From contig VGZA01000002.1 in assembly GCA_016872775.1 (NCBI GenBank), positions 62,001 through 126,000 of the forward strand: a stretch of 64,000 nt of DNA. The letters run 5' to 3'. Shown here piece by piece: positions 9,373-20,726 of the stretch. Position 1 is the stretch's first letter. Each line of letters opens with the position of its first letter. This stretch comes from Planctomycetota bacterium (GTDB taxonomy: Bacteria > Planctomycetota > Planctomycetia > Pirellulales > Pirellulaceae). The notes under the pieces are model-generated. The model made no database searches, had not been told where the DNA came from, and was given only the letters and a program-made list of their open reading frames with translations. The position numbers were made by a program, and so were the translations under genes.

Positions 9373-12039
9373 CTACGTGCGCGAGCGGCTCGCAACCGTT
9401 TCCCGGCCTTTATCCATTGCCCCCCGCCGTAACTCCTGCTGCCATTCTTGGATTCTGCGAAGGGCGTCGAGGGGCGTGAGGGAGTCGACGTCGGTGCCGC
9501 GAATGACGTCGAGCAGCGGGTGGTCGTACGGTGCGAACAGGGTCAATTGGATATCGCCTTTGCGTTTGCGTTCTTTGCGTGTCAGTTTGGGCTGACCGTC
9601 ACCGTCAAGATGTTCCGATTCGAGTTGCGACAGAACCTGCTTGGCCCGTTCGTTGACCTCCCGCGGCACCCCGGCCAGCCGCGCGACATGGATTCCGTAA
9701 CTCTTGTCGGCCGCCCCGTCGATGATCTTGTGCAGGAAGATCACGTTGTCGTCCCATTCGCGAACCGCCACATTCAGGTTACGCAGTTCAGGCAGCGACT
9801 GCGCGAGGTCGGTCAGCTCATGGTAATGCGTCGCAAAAAGCGTGCGGCAGCCGATGCGGTCGTGGATATGCTCGACGATCGCCCACGCGAGCGAGACGCC
9901 GTCGTAGGTGCTGGTGCCGCGACCGATTTCGTCCAGAATGACCAAGCTGCGGGACGTGGCGGTATTGAGGATCCGAGCGGTCTCGGTCATTTCCACCATG
10001 AAGGTGCTCTGCCCACGCGACAGTTCGTCGCTGGCACCGACGCGGGCGAATACGCGATCGGCGATGCCAATCGTCACTTCCCGCGCTGGAACGAAACTGC
10101 CGATCTGGGCCATGATCGTCAACAAGGCAACCTGGCGAATGTAGGTGCTCTTGCCGGCCATGTTCGGGCCGGTGATCAACAGCAGCATCCCCTGGCCTGG
10201 CCCGGCAAGCGTGTCATTGGGAACGAACGCACCTGCCGGCTGAACCACGTCGAGCACCGGGTGGCGACCGTCGCGGATCGCGAGGATCGGCTGGTCGGAC
10301 AGGCTCGGACGGCAATATTGCTGCTGTACCGCGAGTTCCGCCAGCGCCACAATGGTATCGAGCATCGCCAGCACGGACGACGTTGCCTGGAGCTGCCTCG
10401 CGTGCCCCACGACCCGGTCGCGCAGTTGCAGAAACAGGTCGTATTCCAGGTTGCGCGACCGCTCGTCGGCGTCCAGTACCCGATCCTCGTATTCCTTCAA
10501 CTCTGGAGTCACGTAGCGTTCGGCCCCGGTGAGCGTCTGTTTGCGGCTGTAGTTCGCCGGCACCTTGTCCTTGTGCGCGTTGGTGATTTCGATGAAATAG
10601 CCGAAGACCTTGTTAAAACCGACTTTCAGATTGGGAATGCCGGTGCGCGATAATTCCTGCGACTGATACTCGGCGATCCACTGCTTGCCGCCGGCGGCAA
10701 GATCCCGCAGTTCGTCGAGTTGCGAATCGTATCCAGCGCGGATGATGCCGCCTTCGCGTGGCGAGAGCGGACATTCCTCCTGCAGTGCGCGGCGCAATTC
10801 GTCGGTGAGTTCCGGACAGAGGTCAAGCGTCCGCCCGCTGCTGGCCAGCAGATCGCTGGACCGTTCGCTCAGCGCCTGCTTTACCGGCGGTAACCCGGCC
10901 AGGGTCCGGCCGATGAACGACAGATCGCGAGGACTGGCGCGGCCGGTCATGACGCGCGCCAAAAGTCGTTCCAGGTCGTAAACGCGTTTCAGAGCGTCGC
11001 GTATCTCCCGTCGCAAGGCGGATTCCCGCATGAACTCGTCGACCGCATCGAGCCGGGCATCGATTTCGGGGATGTCGGTCAGCGGGTTGTTCATCCAATC
11101 GGCGAGCATTCGGGAGCCCATCGGCGTCACGGTCCGATCGAGCACCGCCAGCAGCGACCCCTCACGAGCGCCGTCGCGCAGGGTGCGGCTTATTTCCAGA
11201 CTGCGGCGTGAGGCCTCGTCGATTTCCAGGTTATGTCCGGTCCGATACGGAATCAGCCGATCGATGTGTGTCAGCGGGGTTTTTTGCGTTTCCTGCAGGT
11301 ATTCCAGCAAGGCGCCAGCCGCGCGAATGGCCGCACTGTCCCCGCTCGTAAAGCCGAATCCATCCAGGGCGGCGGTTTGAAAATGGGTCGTCAACAGTTT
11401 GGTGGCGGCGTCAAATGCGAATGCCCAGGGCGGCCGGCGCGTCAACATCACCGTTTCGTGGGTCAACCAGGGGGGTGGTGCGGTGGTTTCCGTGAGCAGG
11501 CATTCGGTGGGCCGTATCCGCGCCAGCTGATCGTTGAGGCGCGAACGAGGGAAAACGGCGGCCCAGAAACGACCGGTCGACAGTTCGGCCCAGGCCAGAC
11601 CAACGTCGTTAGCAGGCCCCTGGCCACGATCGACATCGTCCACAATTGCTGCCAGGTAATTGCTTTCCCGGGGATCGAGAATCGCATCGTCGGTCACCGT
11701 GCCGGCCGAGACCACGCGCGTAATTTCCCGCTTTACCAGGCCAACCGCCTTGCGGGGATCCTCGACCTGCTCGCAGACCGCCGCCCGGTAGCCGGCCCGA
11801 ATCAGTTTTCCGAGGTAACTTTCGAGCTGATGGTACGGGAACCCGGCCATCGGCACCGGATTCTCCCCCTTCTCGCGGCTGGTGAGCGTCAAGCCAAGTA
11901 CGCGTGCCGCCGTCTTGGCGTCCTCGTGGAACAACTCGTAGAAATCGCCCATGCGAAACAGCAGAATCGCCTCGCCACACGCCGCTTTAGCGTCGAGATA
12001 CTGCTGCATCATCGGGGTTGGCGTCGTGCTGGTAGCCAT
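9373..12039 (-). CDS. mutS: DNA mismatch repair protein MutS
   Basis: 888 aa, the usual length for MutS1. It recognises base mismatches and small loops and recruits MutL to begin strand-directed repair. The N-terminal mismatch-binding domain has GDFYELF at residues 31-37, where F33 and E35 are the wedge Phe and Glu. The connector, core/lever and clamp domains follow. The C-terminal ABC ATPase has Walker A GPNMAGKS at 624-631, Walker B VILDEIGRGTSTYDG and the FATHYHEL switch. The last stretch carries the helix-turn-helix dimer region and a basic end. It is transcribed away from fliG; the stop lies at the border with the IS66 fragment. No frame damage. Confidence 0.98.
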   Translation of the reverse strand: MATSTTPTPMMQQYLDAKAACGEAILLFRMGDFYELFHEDAKTAARVLGLTLTSREKGENPVPMAGFPYHQLESYLGKLIRAGYRAAVCEQVEDPRKAVGLVKREITRVVSAGTVTDDAILDPRESNYLAAIVDDVDRGQGPANDVGLAWAELSTGRFWAAVFPRSRLNDQLARIRPTECLLTETTAPPPWLTHETVMLTRRPPWAFAFDAATKLLTTHFQTAALDGFGFTSGDSAAIRAAGALLEYLQETQKTPLTHIDRLIPYRTGHNLEIDEASRRSLEISRTLRDGAREGSLLAVLDRTVTPMGSRMLADWMNNPLTDIPEIDARLDAVDEFMRESALRREIRDALKRVYDLERLLARVMTGRASPRDLSFIGRTLAGLPPVKQALSERSSDLLASSGRTLDLCPELTDELRRALQEECPLSPREGGIIRAGYDSQLDELRDLAAGGKQWIAEYQSQELSRTGIPNLKVGFNKVFGYFIEITNAHKDKVPANYSRKQTLTGAERYVTPELKEYEDRVLDADERSRNLEYDLFLQLRDRVVGHARQLQATSSVLAMLDTIVALAELAVQQQYCRPSLSDQPILAIRDGRHPVLDVVQPAGAFVPNDTLAGPGQGMLLLITGPNMAGKSTYIRQVALLTIMAQIGSFVPAREVTIGIADRVFARVGASDELSRGQSTFMVEMTETARILNTATSRSLVILDEIGRGTSTYDGVSLAWAIVEHIHDRIGCRTLFATHYHELTDLAQSLPELRNLNVAVREWDDNVIFLHKIIDGAADKSYGIHVARLAGVPREVNERAKQVLSQLESEHLDGDGQPKLTRKERKRKGDIQLTLFAPYDHPLLDVIRGTDVDSLTPLDALRRIQEWQQELRRGAMDKGRETVASRSRT

Positions 12040-12186
12040 CGTGGCGATGCTATCATTCGCCGACTCCGTTCAAAAGGGGTGACAAGAGTCTGATTGTCTG
12101 GCTCAAGTCAGTCACCGATTGTGCCGATAACCGCGACACCGGTGCGATTCGCCCCAACCCGAACATCTCCTGGACGAAGCCGAACG

Positions 12187-13191
12187 ATGCCGACGACCAG
12201 CCCCGAAATCCGCAAAGCGGCCGTGCTGCTGATGAGTCTTCCCGAGGAGTTGGCCGTCACTTTGATGTCCAAGCTGCAACCGAAGGAAATCGAGGCGGTG
12301 TCGATCGAAATCGCCAAAGTCGGGCTGCTGGTCGCCGAGGAACAAGATTCGGTCATCAACGAGTTCGCCGACATTAACCCCAACAAGCTGCCGACGCCGG
12401 GTGGTGGCCTGGACCTTGCTAATTCGCTGGTGGAAGGCGCCCTGGGCCAGAACGCCACGCCAACTCTCGATAACGTGCGGCAATCAATCGAAGCACTCCC
12501 GTTCGGTTTTCTGAAAAAGGTCGATCCGCAGAACCTATTGACGTTCGTGATCGACGAACATCCGCAGACGATCGCGCTGATTCTCTCGCATATGGCCCCG
12601 AAATACGGAGCACAGATTATCGCCGGCCTGCCCCCGAACCGCCAGCAGCAGGTCGTCCGCCGCATCGCCCAGATGGGTCAGACCAACCTCGAAGTCATCC
12701 GCGAGGTCGAACGAGGCCTGGAAAGCCGCATGTCGAGCGTGATGAGCCAGTCGTTTGAGAACGCCGGAGGCTTACAAACTGTCGCGAGCATCTTGAATGT
12801 CACCGACCGTGCCACCGAACGAACCCTGATGGAGAGCCTGACGCAGGAAGACCCGGCGCTCGTCGAGGAAATCCGGCGTCTGATGTTCGTATTCGAGGAT
12901 ATCTCCAAGCTGTCGGACAAGGATATCCAGACGCTGCTGAAGAACGTCGAGACCGCCCAATGGGCGATGGCACTCAAGGGAGTCAGCGAGGAACTCAAAA
13001 CCAAGATCCTCGGCAACATGTCGTCACGCGCCGCCCAGGGCCTGAACGAGGAAATGGAATTCCTGGGCGCCGTGCGGGTGTCGGAAGTTGAGGCGATTCA
13101 GCAGCAGATCGTCGACGTGGTTCGGCGTCTGGAAAGCGCCGGGGAACTCTCGACACAAAACCAGGACGCCAACGAATCGTTTATTCAGTGA
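12187..13191 (+). CDS. fliG: Flagellar motor switch protein FliG
   Basis: 334 aa from ATG 12187, which fits the typical FliG length. The frame is open further up to a TTG at 12094 but that adds 31 atypical residues. FliG sits on the cytoplasmic face of the MS ring, couples stator torque to rotation and binds FliM. Visible features: N-terminal FliF-binding helices (IRKAAVLLMSLPEELA), the EHPQ motif of the middle domain at residues 124-127, and the charged C-terminal torque helix region with VFEDISKLSDKDIQTLLK and MSSRAAQGLNEEMEFLG. No other flagellar gene is present in the window, so fliG is isolated from fliF/fliH/fliI. It converges on clpC across a repeat-containing gap. Confidence 0.95.
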   Translation: MPTTSPEIRKAAVLLMSLPEELAVTLMSKLQPKEIEAVSIEIAKVGLLVAEEQDSVINEFADINPNKLPTPGGGLDLANSLVEGALGQNATPTLDNVRQSIEALPFGFLKKVDPQNLLTFVIDEHPQTIALILSHMAPKYGAQIIAGLPPNRQQQVVRRIAQMGQTNLEVIREVERGLESRMSSVMSQSFENAGGLQTVASILNVTDRATERTLMESLTQEDPALVEEIRRLMFVFEDISKLSDKDIQTLLKNVETAQWAMALKGVSEELKTKILGNMSSRAAQGLNEEMEFLGAVRVSEVEAIQQQIVDVVRRLESAGELSTQNQDANESFIQ

Positions 13192-13222
13192 TACGACTCA
13201 TGGGTGCCCCAGCTCATGTCTG

Positions 13223-13389
13223 CCACGGGTGAGGGCCGTCCCGAGCCCGTGCCGACGGCACGGGACGGTGCAGCCTGCTCGAGTGCTGTTTACGATTTCT
13301 ACCCGAGCTATTCTGACCCTATGTCACCCTGAGGACTCGACGTCTGCTCTGTCCCTTGGGCACGGTCTCGGGACGACCCTCACCCGTGG
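13223..13389. repeat. Long inverted repeat between convergent fliG and clpC
   Basis: The 31-bp arms 13223-13253 and 13359-13389 are complementary at 29 of 31 positions (one mismatch near position 13 and one near position 23 of the arm) and enclose about 105 bp. Extra fragments of the same words (acggg, gggtgcc, ccgtgg) occur on both flanks up to 13455. The rest of the 295-bp gap holds no gene. It could serve as a two-way terminator for the facing genes, or be a non-autonomous transposable element. Confidence 0.75.
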
Positions 13390-13486
13390 GAACCCGTAGC
13401 ACACGATGGGCACCCTTGGCACATGAACTGCCCGTGGAACACGAACTGCAGCCGTGGTATTTGACGTAAGCCGGGGTCACCCGGCA

Positions 13487-16054
<2,568 letters not shown>

Positions 16055-16113
16055 ATGCTCGTGCCTCCCTCGTTTCCAGTTAGCTGTCCCAAATCGGGAC
16101 CGCGCCTCAAAAT

Positions 16114-16725
16114 CTACTCCAATCCATGAACCGCATCGCCGGCGGGCAAGTTCAACCTCGATCGCTCGCGTTGAACCTCATACTCCCATTTTCCGTTTCC
16201 CGGCATTCCCGCCAAGTGGTCCAGTTCCTGGTACGACAAATCCGGCCGCCCCGTGCGCCGATAAAGCGCGGCGAGGGTGAGCCGAGCAAACAACTTCGCA
16301 TCGTCCGCACCCGCACCGTCCGCAATCTGTCGCAGGCCCGACTCCGCCTCGGGCCACTGACGCTGCAAATACCGCTGCACGGCCTGCTCTAGTAACCGAT
16401 CTGCCTGTTCCCGTTCCTTTTCCTCTGTCCGCGCCGGCGTGGTTTCCGCAACCGCACTCAACGGCCTGCTTTTTGGCAGTCGAGCCTGCGCCTTCAGGTA
16501 CCTATGCGAATTCCAGGCCGAAACGGACCAGAATCCCAATAAGCCAATCCAAAATGCGCTGCGCGGCAAGAATGGTAACCACTCGGGCCAGACAAACGTG
16601 GTAACCAGAGCCAGATTCAGCAGCAACGCGAACGACAACGCGGTCAGTAGACCGCGGATTTGTCCCTGCAACCAAATCCAGGGCAGGCCGGGCCAGACGC
16701 ACATCCAGCAATCAACAAATTGCAT
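16114..16725 (-). CDS. Membrane-anchored hypothetical with TPR-like C-terminus
   Basis: 203 aa from ATG 16725, which has a purine-rich GGAG upstream; longer frames upstream are not protein-like. Two hydrophobic helices (about residues 25-45, ALSFALLLNLALVTTFVW, and 53-70, AFWIGLLGFWSVSAW) form a hairpin. A charged linker and a helical region follow (ADRLLEQAVQRYLQRQWPEA, RLTLAALYRRTGRPDLSYQE) with the rhythm of two or three TPR units. I do not recognise a named family. It lies just upstream of clpC, so a membrane adaptor role is conceivable but not shown. Confidence 0.8.
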   Translation of the reverse strand: MQFVDCWMCVWPGLPWIWLQGQIRGLLTALSFALLLNLALVTTFVWPEWLPFLPRSAFWIGLLGFWSVSAWNSHRYLKAQARLPKSRPLSAVAETTPARTEEKEREQADRLLEQAVQRYLQRQWPEAESGLRQIADGAGADDAKLFARLTLAALYRRTGRPDLSYQELDHLAGMPGNGKWEYEVQRERSRLNLPAGDAVHGLE

Positions 16726-16982
16726 TCCGCCCGCTCCGATCTCCCTATCGAAGGCCCGATGCCTACCTTTTTGGCGAAAGTCACCGCGGAATTCTACATC
16801 CCAGAATCGCCCCGAGCAAGGCAAGTAACGTCGGCAGCGCGAGTTAGCTCCAACGGCGGCCACGGGGCATCCCCAACCGCTGTCAAACTTTTCGGGTCGC
16901 CGGCAGTTTGCCGCGCCGTGAATCACTCGCCGGCCTCACGCCCCCTACATCCGTCGCCGTCGGAAAACCGCGAAAAGGCCCG
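16726..16982. other. Spacer between purF tail and membrane hypothetical
   Basis: About 257 bp with no gene and no clear hairpin or promoter that I can see. It lies between the fossil end of the purF frame (stop at 16983) and the start of the membrane hypothetical at 16725. Short antisense frames here look accidental. Confidence 0.5.
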
Positions 16983-17072
16983 CTAGCTTGCCGAGCCGGG
17001 TTTGCCTGCCAATTCCGGCTTGCCACCAAGATCGGGAGCATCGATCGGGTCGGGCTTGCCGGGCGGCAGCCT
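16983..17072 (-). pseudogene. Detached C-terminal tail of purF past an in-frame TGA
   Basis: Directly after the purF stop (17075-17073) the same frame stays open for 29 codons to TAG at 16983-16985. It reads RLPPGKPDPIDAPDLGGKP and then ELAGKPGSAS, the same P/G/K-rich style as the [12 protein letters not shown] end of PurF. This suggests that the tail used to be longer and has been cut by a nonsense change, or that the repeat region is drifting. No start signal suggests it is translated alone. Confidence 0.5.
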
Positions 17073-18695
17073 TCACGGCGGTTGCTTGCCCGGCGGTTGC
17101 TTGCCAGGCGGTTCCGTTTTTCCTTCATAGGTGCGGCCCGAATCCGCACCGCAACCGACGTTATCCAGGGCAATTCGGTAGAGCTTCTGGCCCCACGGCG
17201 TTGGGTATTGCGACGTGATGCAGGCCTGACAAAGCTGATCACCATCCAGGCCGATCGCTCGCGCAATCGATTCCACCGGTAAATAGCGAAGCGAGTCCGC
17301 CCCCAGCGACTTCGCCATCTCCATCTGGACGGCATCCGTAAGTTCGCCTCCCTTCAGGAACTTGGGCGCGAACAATTCGTCGATCGTCGACATGTCGATC
17401 CCGTAAAAGCAGGGGGCGACGATCGGCGGACAGGCGACGCGAACGTGGATTTCGCGGGCTCCTCCCGCCTCGCGAATCCGATTCAGCAGCACCTTCATGG
17501 TCGTCGACCGGACGATCGAGTCCTCAACCAGGAACACGCGTTTTCCCCCCAGGACTTCGCGCAAGGGCGTATATTTGCTTTCGGCCTTCTTGGCGCGTCC
17601 GCTGCCGCCTTCGATAAACGTCCGCCCCGAATACCGGTTGCGAATCAGCCCTTCCCAGCAGGGGACTCCCAATTTGAATGCCATCGATGAGGCCGCCGCC
17701 TTGCTGGTGTCGGGAACCGGCACGACGATCGTTTCGTCATCCAATTTGACTCGTCCATCCTGGCGCTCCAGACGAGCCAGTTCCACGCCTAACGCGGTCC
17801 GCGACAAGTAAACGCTGCGGTCGTCAAGCGTACTGGCGACGTTGGCAAAATAGATCCATTCGAAAAAACAATGGGCGCGGCGGGACGAGGGCGCGAATCG
17901 TTCAATTTCAAACTGTCCATCCGAAATGGTGATGGCCTGTCCGGGCTGCAGAGATCGGACATTCTCCGCTTGGAAGCCCAGATTGAGCAGCGCGACGCTT
18001 TCGCTGGCGGCGGCGAATAATGGACCTTCCTTGGCGTAAACCAGCGGCTTAATTCCCAGCGGATCGCGCGCCACCAGCATTTCTCCCAGCGCGTTCAAGA
18101 TCACAATGCTGTACGCGCCATCAAAGCGCTGAAAGACCGACCGCATCACCTCCACCAGCTTCGGACGACGGTCGCCTGACAACTCGCGACTCAGCTCGTG
18201 CATGATGATCTCGGTGTCCGTTTCCCGCGCCAGATGGTGATCGTCATCGCTGAGCAGCTTGTCGCGAAGATGCTGGTAGTTCGAAAGCTGTCCGTTAAAC
18301 GCGAAACTGAACCATTTGTGCTTCTGCAGATGATGGCGCTCAAACGGCTGCGCATAACTGCGATCTTCGTCGCCGCAGGTCGCGTAGCGGACGTGACCGA
18401 TCGCCGCGCGGCCCGAATATTCGCGCATCAGCGATTCGGACTTACCTTTGTGCGACAGCCGGAAAACCTCGCTGACCGTGCCGATTTCCTTGAACGTATC
18501 GATCAACTGATCGCGGCCAGGCGCGAACGACGTCATTCCCGCCGCAAGTTGCCCCCGGTTCTGAATGTCCTGGAGCATGCGAGGCATCAAACGGGAAATC
18601 TGTTCCGGCCCCTGTTCGGGACACAACGGGCTTACCGCCCCGCCCGGAAGATGATAAATCGCCGCAATACCGCATTCGTGGTGTAGATCACTCAT
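17073..18695 (-). CDS. purF: Amidophosphoribosyltransferase PurF
   Basis: 540 aa. It catalyses the first step of purine synthesis, PRPP plus glutamine to 5-phosphoribosylamine. Cys8 follows a short MSDLHHE leader that is probably cleaved to expose the catalytic N-terminal Cys, as in the Bacillus-type enzyme. The class II glutaminase domain ([16 protein letters not shown]) is followed by the phosphoribosyltransferase domain with the PRPP loop [10 protein letters not shown] at residues 390-399. Cysteines near the C-terminus ([15 protein letters not shown]) could bind an Fe-S cluster. The extreme C-terminus carries a PPGKQ tandem repeat encoded by 15-bp units, beyond any PurF domain; the frame seems to continue past the TGA. 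It lies 151 bp after thiE on the same strand. Confidence 0.95.
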   Translation of the reverse strand: MSDLHHECGIAAIYHLPGGAVSPLCPEQGPEQISRLMPRMLQDIQNRGQLAAGMTSFAPGRDQLIDTFKEIGTVSEVFRLSHKGKSESLMREYSGRAAIGHVRYATCGDEDRSYAQPFERHHLQKHKWFSFAFNGQLSNYQHLRDKLLSDDDHHLARETDTEIIMHELSRELSGDRRPKLVEVMRSVFQRFDGAYSIVILNALGEMLVARDPLGIKPLVYAKEGPLFAAASESVALLNLGFQAENVRSLQPGQAITISDGQFEIERFAPSSRRAHCFFEWIYFANVASTLDDRSVYLSRTALGVELARLERQDGRVKLDDETIVVPVPDTSKAAASSMAFKLGVPCWEGLIRNRYSGRTFIEGGSGRAKKAESKYTPLREVLGGKRVFLVEDSIVRSTTMKVLLNRIREAGGAREIHVRVACPPIVAPCFYGIDMSTIDELFAPKFLKGGELTDAVQMEMAKSLGADSLRYLPVESIARAIGLDGDQLCQACITSQYPTPWGQKLYRIALDNVGCGADSGRTYEGKTEPPGKQPPGKQPP

Positions 18696-18846
18696 CGGCT
18701 TCCGTTCTCTTCACGATACGGTCCTGAAACGGGATCCGCATACTGGAAGCGCGATCCACCTGCCGCCGTTCGAATCTTAAGCCGGTACGGCCGGTTTCAC
18801 AAGCAGTCGGTCGGTCCTACACCGGCCGTTTCCAGACGTCCACCCA

Positions 18847-19995
18847 CTACGCCTCGTTTTTCGATCCTTTTGCCGCTCCCGCCGCGGCCTGCGTCCGGGC
18901 ACAGCCACCCTGGTCCGATGCGGAGATCCCGTTGCGCGGCGGCGGCAAAAGCGCCTGACGCAAAGCTCGCGCGGCACAGCCCGGCTGAACGGCACCAATC
19001 ACCGCCTGACCGACCGCAATCCGAGAAAAACCGGTTTCCAGTACCTGCGAGAGATTTTCGAGTGTGATTCCGCCGATCGCAAACGCCGGGATCCCCGGGA
19101 CAGCCGATTGGACCGCGCCGAGATATTCCAGACCGGGGAAATGCTCGAACTCCTTCGTCTGCGATGGAAACACCGGCCCGCAACCGACGTAGTCCGCGCC
19201 GTCGCGCAGCGCTCGTTCCAGTTCCGGCAAGCTGTGCGTGGAAACGCCAACAATGGCCCCCTCCGGCAGCAGCGAGCGCGCGTCGGCGATCGAAAGATCC
19301 CCCTGTCCAAGCTGAACACCGTCGGCGTCGGCCAATCGCGCCAGATCGGGGCGGTCATTGACGATCAGCAGCGTCGACGTCGAACGCGTCAGGCGGCGGG
19401 CCTGTCGAACCCGCTCCAGCAATGCACGGTCGGGCAACGATTTGTCGCGAAGTTGCAAAAGATCAACCTCCGCCGCAACCAGTTCCGTAACCAGCCGCTC
19501 AAAGTCGGTCGACGATCGTGCACCGTCGACGAGAACACAGAGCCGGCAATCGGCGAGCCGCGGTTTACGATGCAACCGCCGCGCGACCTGCTGGTTCAGC
19601 GCATAGACCCGGTATCGCATCGCCTCGAACTGCTCGCCCCATCCTTCCCGCTGTAGTTTGCTGTATTCCTCCAGACAGCGCAATGCCTGTTCGACCCTCT
19701 TGCCGCTGGCCTTGGCGACGCTGGCGAGCGAATCGCGATGATACTCGCCCGGCGCATCGATCTGCGTTCCCACATCGTGCGGCAGATCGCGTCCCGCCAG
19801 CAGGTGGTCGAGGCTGGGAGCAAGCAGCGCGCAGATTTCATGGCGGATCGCCTTCGCTTCCGCGGCGATCGCGCGGTCCTCGAGCACAAAGCGAGCGAAA
19901 TCCTCGATCACCCGCATACCCTCGACCGCGCGGTTGGCATTCGCGTCCAGGATTCGGAAGACCGTTCGTTGCTCGTTCGGGTCGAATGGCGACAT
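18847..19995 (-). CDS. thiE: Thiamine-phosphate synthase with N-terminal ThiD2-like domain
   Basis: 382 aa from ATG 19995 (AGG 7 nt upstream); a TTG at 20031 would overlap trmB and is less likely. The C-terminal ~210 residues form the ThiE TIM barrel that joins HMP-PP and HET-P to thiamine phosphate: LLQLRDKSLPDRALL, LIVNDRPDLARLADADGVQLGQ, VGVSTHSLPELERA, GADYVGCGPVFPSQTKE and FAIGGITLENL. The N-terminal ~170 residues (RILDANANRAVEGMRVIEDF, QALRCLEEYSKL) resemble the domain described as ThiD2, a monofunctional HMP-P kinase often fused to ThiE. If so, one chain supplies and uses HMP-PP. A ~35-residue low-complexity tail is unusual. It follows trmB by 32 bp. Confidence 0.9.
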   Translation of the reverse strand: MSPFDPNEQRTVFRILDANANRAVEGMRVIEDFARFVLEDRAIAAEAKAIRHEICALLAPSLDHLLAGRDLPHDVGTQIDAPGEYHRDSLASVAKASGKRVEQALRCLEEYSKLQREGWGEQFEAMRYRVYALNQQVARRLHRKPRLADCRLCVLVDGARSSTDFERLVTELVAAEVDLLQLRDKSLPDRALLERVRQARRLTRSTSTLLIVNDRPDLARLADADGVQLGQGDLSIADARSLLPEGAIVGVSTHSLPELERALRDGADYVGCGPVFPSQTKEFEHFPGLEYLGAVQSAVPGIPAFAIGGITLENLSQVLETGFSRIAVGQAVIGAVQPGCAARALRQALLPPPRNGISASDQGGCARTQAAAGAAKGSKNEA

Positions 19996-20027
19996 CGACC
20001 TATTCTCGACCGCCGCGGGGTTAGCTT

Positions 20028-20714
20028 TCAAGGGCCATTCAGATCCGTGCCTGCGGATACGGACGCGTCACAGGGTTGCCGCCGGAATTCGGCTCGAAAA
20101 ACGGCAATCCCCGACAGACGCGACCGGCGTTCAAAATGCGTTCGGTAATCGAGATCGTGCTCCGCGTCCCGCACCGGTACATCGAAGGGGCCCCGCAGTC
20201 CCGTTCCTTCGCGAATCAGGTCCAGGGTGGAATGAAAATACTCTTCGACATCGGTCCAGAAATGGAGCCGGCCGCCGGGAACCAGACTGCGTTCGATCGC
20301 CTGCAACATTTCGGCATGCAACACGCGCCGCTTACGATGCCGTTTCTTCCACCACGGATCGGGAAAGTACACATGGACGGCCGCCAGCGAGCAGGCCGGG
20401 ACGAATTCCCGAAAAAAATGCACCGCATCCCCCGAGATCACTCGGCCGTTTTCCAACCCGGCTCGTGCCAAACGAGCGGCCGCAAAACGCGCATATTTCG
20501 CGCCGATCTCGATCCCCAGGAAGTTACGATCGGGCTGCCCACCCGCCGCTGTTGCCAGGAAGAGCCCCTTGCCGCTGCCAATCTCGACCTCCAGCGGCTG
20601 CTGCACATGGAAAAGCCAGCCGGGCTGCCACGGTCCGACGATCGCATTCAGCTCGATCAGATGACGGCTGAGATCAAGCAATGGACTGATTTTCGGAAGC
20701 GCGCGACGTCCCAT
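20028..20714 (-). CDS. trmB: tRNA (guanine-N7-)-methyltransferase TrmB
   Basis: 228 aa. It uses SAM to methylate G46 in the variable loop of tRNAs. The SAM-binding segment is PLEVEIGSGKGLFLATAA near residues 40-57, followed by FLGIEIGAKYA, and the family signature YFPDPWWKKRHRKRR appears mid-protein, with HFWTDVEEY further on. Length is normal. The gene follows fabZ with a 12-bp gap, part of a minus-strand run of tightly spaced genes. Confidence 0.96.
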   Translation of the reverse strand: MGRRALPKISPLLDLSRHLIELNAIVGPWQPGWLFHVQQPLEVEIGSGKGLFLATAAGGQPDRNFLGIEIGAKYARFAAARLARAGLENGRVISGDAVHFFREFVPACSLAAVHVYFPDPWWKKRHRKRRVLHAEMLQAIERSLVPGGRLHFWTDVEEYFHSTLDLIREGTGLRGPFDVPVRDAEHDLDYRTHFERRSRLSGIAVFRAEFRRQPCDASVSAGTDLNGP

Positions 20715-20726
20715 CAGCTTTCCGCA

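Noticed and set aside
9448-10653. 401-codon plus-strand frame
   Set aside because: Antisense to mutS and with no family features; long shadow frames are expected in GC-rich coding DNA.
12094-12186. Upstream TTG start of fliG
   Set aside because: Adds 31 residues unlike FliG; ATG 12187 gives the family length.
17073-17075. Selenocysteine recoding of the purF TGA
   Set aside because: No SECIS-like hairpin seen after the TGA and selenium has no role in PurF; truncation is simpler.
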